Shown: piece after piece, positions 6,388 to 12,349 of the stretch
How the letters are laid out: each line of letters begins with the position of its first letter
Numbering within the stretch: the first letter of the stretch is position 1
Assembly: GCA_034429275.1 (NCBI GenBank)
Contig: DAOUFU010000170.1
Location: forward strand, 1 to 12,349
Length of the DNA stretch: 12,349 bases
Reading direction: 5' to 3'
DNA from: DAOUFU01 sp034429275
GTDB lineage: Bacteria > Chloroflexota > Anaerolineae > Aggregatilineales > Aggregatilineaceae
Program-made: the position numbers and the translations under genes
Notes under the pieces: generated by a model
Database searches by the model: none
The model's input: the letters and a program-made list of their open reading frames with translations, nothing else
Told to the model about the DNA's origin: nothing

Positions 6388-7650
6388 CTATTGCCGGGCT
6401 GCCAGCCAGGCGCGCCACCCGGCATCCAGTTCGTCCAGGGTGAGGCCCAACTGTTCGACGCAGGCTTCATCCAGCGGATGGCCTTCCGCAATGGCGCGTA
6501 TCCAGGCATTGCGTGCCTGTGCCCCCCAGGTTTCGGTGATGTAGGCGATCAGCGTATAGGTCTGGCTGGCGGCGGGCTGGCGGCGTGGATCATCCCAGGA
6601 CGGGGGTGAGCCGAAGTCGTCCCAGTGAGTGAGTTGGGAAGACCTGCCGGGGCCGCTGAGCATCAGTGCTGAGATGCTTTCCACCCAACGATCGCGCTCA
6701 CTCAGGGGGCGAAACAGAGCTTCACCATAGGCAGCGATGCCTTCTTCGAGCCACCAGGGGAACGCGCCAGGTGTCTCTTCAGCCATTTCGTAGAGCAGGA
6801 ACCGGCTCAAGTGACCGGCGAGTATTGGTTCTGGGGGCGGCAGGCGGTTGGGATCGAGCGCTACCTTGATCGCCTCACCAGGCACATTCCATGACGTGAG
6901 GTCCGGCTGGGAGATGCGCGTCATGGTTTGAAGAGTGGCAGCACTATCGTAGAGCCTGATATGGACGGAATGAGACGGGACAAAATCGAACTCACGCGTG
7001 AGCCGGGTGAGGATGCCGGGGAGAATTCCCATCATGGTTTCTGCCTGACGGCGGTTGTTGGTGATCGCGTCATCGAAGAACGATAAACGCAGGCCGTGAT
7101 CCTCCAGGGTGGACCAGTCTTCTCCAGCCCATACCCAGGACTCGCTCGACCGAACAAAAACGACGGACAGCGTCGCACCGCCTGCCGAACTCATCCCATT
7201 TGCATCACGGCGGCTCCACCGGAGTGTCATACGCGCTTTGGCGGTCGTCGGTCCAGCGGACCGGATGTTAAACAGATCGATGGTGAAGTCACTAAGGGGG
7301 TTATTGACCCAATCTTGTGCCCAGTGGGTGTGCTCGGTCAGAAAGTCAGGGTCCGAGGTGCTGATATAGTCCAGGTAACCGAGGATATCTCCGGCGCGCA
7401 CCGCCTGTTCCATCTGGGCTACCACACGATTCAGCTCCAGCCCGATATCGTTCGCAGGCGTGATTGTCGCAGGGGGGCGGACCGGGCGTGTGGGTTGAGC
7501 GAACAATGCGCCGGCTGTATGGACAATTTCCGGGTTGGCAGGTGGCGACGAGGTTTCGTCAGCCTTTGAGCAAGCGCTCAGCAACGCTGCCATAATACAC
7601 AGCCCATACACCGCCCGGTTCAACGTGTAGCTATGCGGCCCTGGTTTCAT
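6388..7650 (-). CDS. Lipoprotein with a degenerate peptidase-MA-like domain
   Basis: A 420-residue exported lipoprotein. The signal peptide ends in a lipobox LSAC with lipidated Cys27, followed by a Ser/Pro/Thr-rich linker to about residue 65. A middle domain (about 70-180) looks like an NTF2-type or beta-rich accessory region. The C-terminal half resembles the peptidase MA (gluzincin-like) family: 'ILAGHLSRFLLYEM' (276-289) sits where HELxHxLL is expected, PWWLEEGIAAY (298-308) supplies the usual downstream Glu motif, and the end 'LGLTLDELDAGWRAWL' (401-416) is typical of these proteins. The zinc/catalytic HExxH is replaced by G279-H-L-S-R283, so proteolysis is unlikely and a binding or scaffold role is more plausible. 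It starts at ATG 7650, 58 bp after the Nudix-GNAT stop, so co-transcription with the upstream genes is possible. Confidence 0.75.
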   Translation of the reverse strand: MKPGPHSYTLNRAVYGLCIMAALLSACSKADETSSPPANPEIVHTAGALFAQPTRPVRPPATITPANDIGLELNRVVAQMEQAVRAGDILGYLDYISTSDPDFLTEHTHWAQDWVNNPLSDFTIDLFNIRSAGPTTAKARMTLRWSRRDANGMSSAGGATLSVVFVRSSESWVWAGEDWSTLEDHGLRLSFFDDAITNNRRQAETMMGILPGILTRLTREFDFVPSHSVHIRLYDSAATLQTMTRISQPDLTSWNVPGEAIKVALDPNRLPPPEPILAGHLSRFLLYEMAEETPGAFPWWLEEGIAAYGEALFRPLSERDRWVESISALMLSGPGRSSQLTHWDDFGSPPSWDDPRRQPAASQTYTLIAYITETWGAQARNAWIRAIAEGHPLDEACVEQLGLTLDELDAGWRAWLAARQ

Positions 7651-7708
7651 CGGCGGCTTATCTTCCCTTCAGATCGGGGAGACCCCCAGGACTGGTAATC
7701 TGTGGCGG

Positions 7709-8677
7709 CTAGCGGATGCGAAGGGTCGAGATCAGTCCTTCCTGGAAGCCAGCGGCTTCATAGAAGGCCCGTGCCGCCGGACTGCCCCGTGCGATGTTGA
7801 CGTACAGATGGGTCAGGTTCAGCCGATTGGCATAGCGCAAAGTCTCTTCGAGCAGGGCGGCCCCCACACCTGCCCCCTGAAACCCGATCGCCACCGCCAT
7901 GTCTTCGATCCAACCGCGTCCGCCGGTGAGGGTCTGGACCAGCGAGAGGGCCAGAAAGCCAATGACCTTTTGGGGTATCGCTCGACTTTCAGCGACAAAG
8001 ACCTGCAGAGTCTGTCGTTCCAGGAAGCGTTGGGCGGCAGCCTGCCAGTCCGCCTCGCTCAAAGTGGCGTTAGCATCGACCAGGCGCATGAGGTCCATAA
8101 CAGTAGAGCAGTCATCCGGCTCGGCCTGCCGGATCAGGTAACCACGTTGGGCAGGCTGCGCGCTGTCTGGCGGAGTGTGTAGAGCGCGCCAGCGGTCCAA
8201 TACCTCGCGGTGGGTGCGAAATGGCATTTCGGGCAGCGCATCGCACGGGAAGACGCGGACATCCTGAGCATCGTCGCCAGCCCGCAACTGGCCGCCGGTG
8301 GGTTCCGCCCGATAGAACACGATGATTCCGCTGGCCGGCGGCCCTTCAGGGAAAGAATAAACCCCGACCAGGGAGAGCAGGCGCACGTCGAGGCCGGTTT
8401 CCTCTTTGCTCTCGCGCACAGCCGCTTCCTCGACGCTTTCGTCGGCTTCGATATATCCCGAAGGCAGCGCCCACTGCCCGGTTTTGATGTGACCGCCGCG
8501 CTTGACAAGCACCAAACCGCCGTCCATCTCGATCAAAATGCCGACACTGGGGACGGGATTTTGATAGTGCACATAATGGCAGGTGGGGCAAGACAGGCGC
8601 GCTCGTCCCCCGGCGTTCCGGTGAACGAGCTGCTCGCCACAGTTGGGGCAAAAGGTCGGTGGAGGATTGAGGCTCAC
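7709..8677 (-). CDS. Zinc-ribbon Nudix hydrolase fused to a GNAT acetyltransferase
   Basis: A 322-residue two-enzyme fusion. A short zinc ribbon comes first, with Cys10-Cys13 and Cys30-Cys33 (CPNC, CPTC). A Nudix domain follows (about 42-165) with a complete Nudix box: G74, E80, R88-E89, E92-E93, G95, so pyrophosphohydrolase activity on a nucleoside-diphosphate-type substrate is expected. After a linker, a GNAT domain (about 180-322) carries the acetyl-CoA loop QGAGVGAAL (267-275) and the closing AFYEAAGF (304-311). I start at GTG 8677 because the frame upstream overlaps the end of rpoD; GGGTGA lies 4 nt before this GTG, and the protein then begins just before the zinc ribbon. The gene follows rpoD by 19 bp, suggesting shared transcription. 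The substrates of both domains are unknown. Confidence 0.85.
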   Translation of the reverse strand: MSLNPPPTFCPNCGEQLVHRNAGGRARLSCPTCHYVHYQNPVPSVGILIEMDGGLVLVKRGGHIKTGQWALPSGYIEADESVEEAAVRESKEETGLDVRLLSLVGVYSFPEGPPASGIIVFYRAEPTGGQLRAGDDAQDVRVFPCDALPEMPFRTHREVLDRWRALHTPPDSAQPAQRGYLIRQAEPDDCSTVMDLMRLVDANATLSEADWQAAAQRFLERQTLQVFVAESRAIPQKVIGFLALSLVQTLTGGRGWIEDMAVAIGFQGAGVGAALLEETLRYANRLNLTHLYVNIARGSPAARAFYEAAGFQEGLISTLRIR

Positions 8678-8696
8678 GGCATCACCCGCTGCCCGG

Positions 8697-10373
<1,677 letters not shown>

Positions 10374-10465
10374 ACTTTCCCGGCGCTCGCTTTTCGCTGC
10401 AACTAGCCTGTACTCACCTAACGAGGGGTGGTTGACGCAGTCTCCCGCTTCTGGTCAATCCGGTG
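10374..10465. other. dnaG-rpoD intergenic spacer
   Basis: A 92-bp gap on the minus strand between primase and sigma factor. An 11-base perfect palindrome, GGTGTCACACC (10462-10472), overlaps the dnaG stop codon. TTGACC (a fair -35) is present on the minus strand near 10456, but nothing resembling a -10 stands at the right distance, so I see no convincing internal promoter and no terminator. Confidence 0.4.
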
Positions 10466-12349
10466 TCACACCTGACGTACGGCTTTTCTCGTGATGGTAA
10501 TTAGCTGACGAGCGCGCACATACGCGCTGATGATGTGCGTGTAGTGCTCTTCTGCATCCTGGTCATTGGCCGCCTGAGCATCTTGCTGCAAGAAGTACAA
10601 CTCACGCAGTTCTCGCTCCAGGCGGCTCAAGCGCAATTCCAGAGCGTGCTGGACAAAAATCGCGGTCGCGGTTTCCTCGGACATGCTGCCGCGCTGCAAT
10701 TCCTGCTGGATCGAGCGAAGTTCTGTACTCCAATCTCGCGGAGAGGTGCGGGTAAAGCTTTCTAGCGGCTGTACCTTCAGTTCCTCTAACGTCTCCGCCA
10801 ATTCATAGGGCAGGGTGTGATGCAAAAAATCCAGCGGTTCCTGTTCGTCCTGGTAGAGCGATTGCTCGATATAGCCAAAGATGATCTGGTAATCGGCGCG
10901 CGTAAAATCGTTCGCATTCATCGGGGCCAGGACGCTGGCAAGGTGCTCGGACCCTCGTTGAAGCTCACGCAGCTGGCGATTGACATTAAACAGGCGCTCC
11001 GGCTGCTGGAGGAGCATCTGCAAACAGAATGCTTCGCGCAAGACCGACTGACCCGGCGGACCGCTGACCGGAACCGCCCGCGAAAAACGGTCGGCCAGTT
11101 GGCGTTGTTGGCGAATGGTGGGCAGCGCATGGGCGCGCACGATTTGTTGACGCTGAGTCCACTGGATCAGCACCCGTTCGTCGATGTGCACGCGGCGTGC
11201 CAGGGCCTGAATATTGCCACTGCGCTGAATATCGCTCTCGGTTGCCATCAAGATAGGCAACAGCGTGCGCGCGACCTGTTCGCGTTCCTGGTACGAGGCG
11301 TTTGCCCCAAGATGAGCACACCCCTGCTGGATCACATAGTCGGCCACCGGGACGGCGCGGTCGATGAGCCGGGGCCATTCTTCAGGCTGCTCGCGAATCA
11401 GATCGTCAGGGTCCTGACCGGCGGGCAAGCTGATGACCCGAATATCCATGCTCAGCATCCCAGTGTAACGCATCATGCCGCGAGGATCAAAAGTGGGTGT
11501 GCGTTCGGCTTCCAGATGCTGCTGCGCTACGTTCAGGCCGCGCATAGTGGCATTGATCCCTGCTGTGTCCGGGTCCAGGGCCAGGATGAGTCGCTTGGCG
11601 TAGCGTTCAAGCTGCTTGAGCTGCTCTTCGGTGAGCGCCGTGCCCATCTGCGCGACAACGTTTGTGAACCCGGCCTGGTATGCCTGCATGGCATCCATAT
11701 AGCCCTCGACGATGACCACCGTTTCCGATTCGCGGATGGCGCGGCGGGCTGTGTCTAACCCGAACAGCAGGCGGCTTTTGTCGAACAGCGCGCTCTGAGG
11801 CGAATTCAGGTACTTGGGCACGTCGTCCTTTTCCAGAGCACGCGCGCCAAAGCCTACCGTGCGGCCCCGGCTGTCGCGGATGGGGATCACCAGCCGGTGG
11901 CGAAAGCGATCATAAACCCGGCCCTGTTCATTGCGCGTGGCGACGCCTGCCGCCAGGGCTTCCTGCTCGCTGTAGCCAAGAGAATTCAGGTGTTGAAGGG
12001 TCTGTCGCCAGTCGTTAGGGGCGTATCCTAGCATGAAGGTGGCGACTGTTTCAATAGAGAGGCCGCGGCGGGCGACATAGTCGCGCGCGAGCTGACCAGC
12101 GGGTGCTTCGAGCAGTTGGCGGTGGAAAAACCGGGCAGTTTCGTCGAGAAGCCCACGCAGGCGGTCGGTTTCGGCATCGCGCTCGACCTGTTCGGGGGTG
12201 TGATCTTCGAGCGTGATGCCGGCGCGATTCGCCAACTGGCGCAGGGCTTCGCGAAAATCCCACCCCTCTGCTCGCATGACAAAGCTAAAGAGGTCGCCAC
12301 CTTCGCCGCAAGCTCCGAAACAGCGCCACGTTTGAGTATCCGGGAAGAC
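10466..12349 (-). CDS. dnaG: DNA primase DnaG (5' end outside the window)
   Basis: Primase makes RNA primers for DNA replication and works with the replicative helicase. The visible 627 residues begin inside the N-terminal zinc-binding domain: WRCFGACGEGGDLFSFVM retains the last two Cys ligands, spaced CxxxC; the first ligands lie past the right edge. The catalytic core follows (VYDRFRHRLVIPIRD, then VGFGARAL). The TOPRIM fold shows VIVEGYMDA with the catalytic Glu (near visible residue 215), ALDPDTAG (about 257-264) and the acidic QDPDD (about 312-316). A stretch of about 20 residues before the last motif looks longer than in the E. coli protein. The C-terminal helicase-binding part is helical with a basic end (ITITRKAVRQV). 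The frame stays open to the window edge; about 50-60 N-terminal residues are probably missing. rpoD follows 92 bp downstream. Confidence 0.95.
   Translation of the reverse strand, partial: VFPDTQTWRCFGACGEGGDLFSFVMRAEGWDFREALRQLANRAGITLEDHTPEQVERDAETDRLRGLLDETARFFHRQLLEAPAGQLARDYVARRGLSIETVATFMLGYAPNDWRQTLQHLNSLGYSEQEALAAGVATRNEQGRVYDRFRHRLVIPIRDSRGRTVGFGARALEKDDVPKYLNSPQSALFDKSRLLFGLDTARRAIRESETVVIVEGYMDAMQAYQAGFTNVVAQMGTALTEEQLKQLERYAKRLILALDPDTAGINATMRGLNVAQQHLEAERTPTFDPRGMMRYTGMLSMDIRVISLPAGQDPDDLIREQPEEWPRLIDRAVPVADYVIQQGCAHLGANASYQEREQVARTLLPILMATESDIQRSGNIQALARRVHIDERVLIQWTQRQQIVRAHALPTIRQQRQLADRFSRAVPVSGPPGQSVLREAFCLQMLLQQPERLFNVNRQLRELQRGSEHLASVLAPMNANDFTRADYQIIFGYIEQSLYQDEQEPLDFLHHTLPYELAETLEELKVQPLESFTRTSPRDWSTELRSIQQELQRGSMSEETATAIFVQHALELRLSRLERELRELYFLQQDAQAANDQDAEEHYTHIISAYVRARQLITITRKAVRQV

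Noticed and set aside
7676..7686. A small GGGG/CCCC hairpin between the Nudix-GNAT and lipoprotein genes
   Set aside because: It has only four base pairs, a three-base loop and no T-run; it is expected by chance in GC-rich DNA.
10817..11758. A 313-codon open frame on the plus strand opposite dnaG
   Set aside because: It is fully antisense to conserved primase sequence, shows no family signature and is the usual by-product of GC-rich codon usage.

Overview
The window looks like a GC-rich bacterial chromosome segment, most likely from a Chloroflexota (Anaerolineae-like) lineage. That placement is an inference. It rests on the divergent dnaG-rpoD pair, an extra segment in sigma region 3, GTG starts on several genes, and the mix of Nudix-GNAT, peptidase-MA-like lipoprotein and AlaX genes. 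No 16S or other rRNA is present to settle it. I see no tRNA, CRISPR array, transposase or phage gene.

Layout. Position 1-155 is the tail of a plus-strand, probably methyltransferase, gene. It converges on a minus-strand YihY/BrkB membrane protein (170-1135). A divergent gap of about 90 bp then leads into a plus-strand pair separated by 3 bp: a HAD-like phosphatase (1227-1832) and an alpha/beta hydrolase (1836-2588). From 2660 to the right edge everything is on the minus strand. In transcription order these genes are dnaG (5' end outside the window), rpoD, a zinc-ribbon Nudix-GNAT fusion, a lipoprotein with a degraded peptidase-MA motif, an AlaX-type alanyl-tRNA editing protein, an MBL-fold protein with most metal ligands replaced, and a receiver-histidine kinase protein.

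How the genes may work together. dnaG-rpoD is the conserved core of the macromolecular synthesis operon (primase plus primary sigma factor). The Nudix-GNAT gene starts 19 bp after rpoD and is probably co-transcribed with it. AlaX and the MBL-fold gene are 2 bp apart and probably translationally coupled. The receiver-kinase gene has its own well-formed sigma70-type promoter.

Most notable signals. (1) Four DnaA-box-like 9-mers, one of them perfect, are packed into 43 bp between two convergent genes at 2602-2644. (2) RpoD carries Trp-Gly-Ser where primary sigma factors have the promoter-melting Trp-Trp-Ile. (3) Two proteins, the MBL-fold protein and the peptidase-MA-like lipoprotein, keep their fold signatures but lack catalytic residues. 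(4) AlaX is coupled to the non-canonical MBL protein. (5) A Nudix-GNAT fusion sits in the dnaG-rpoD operon.
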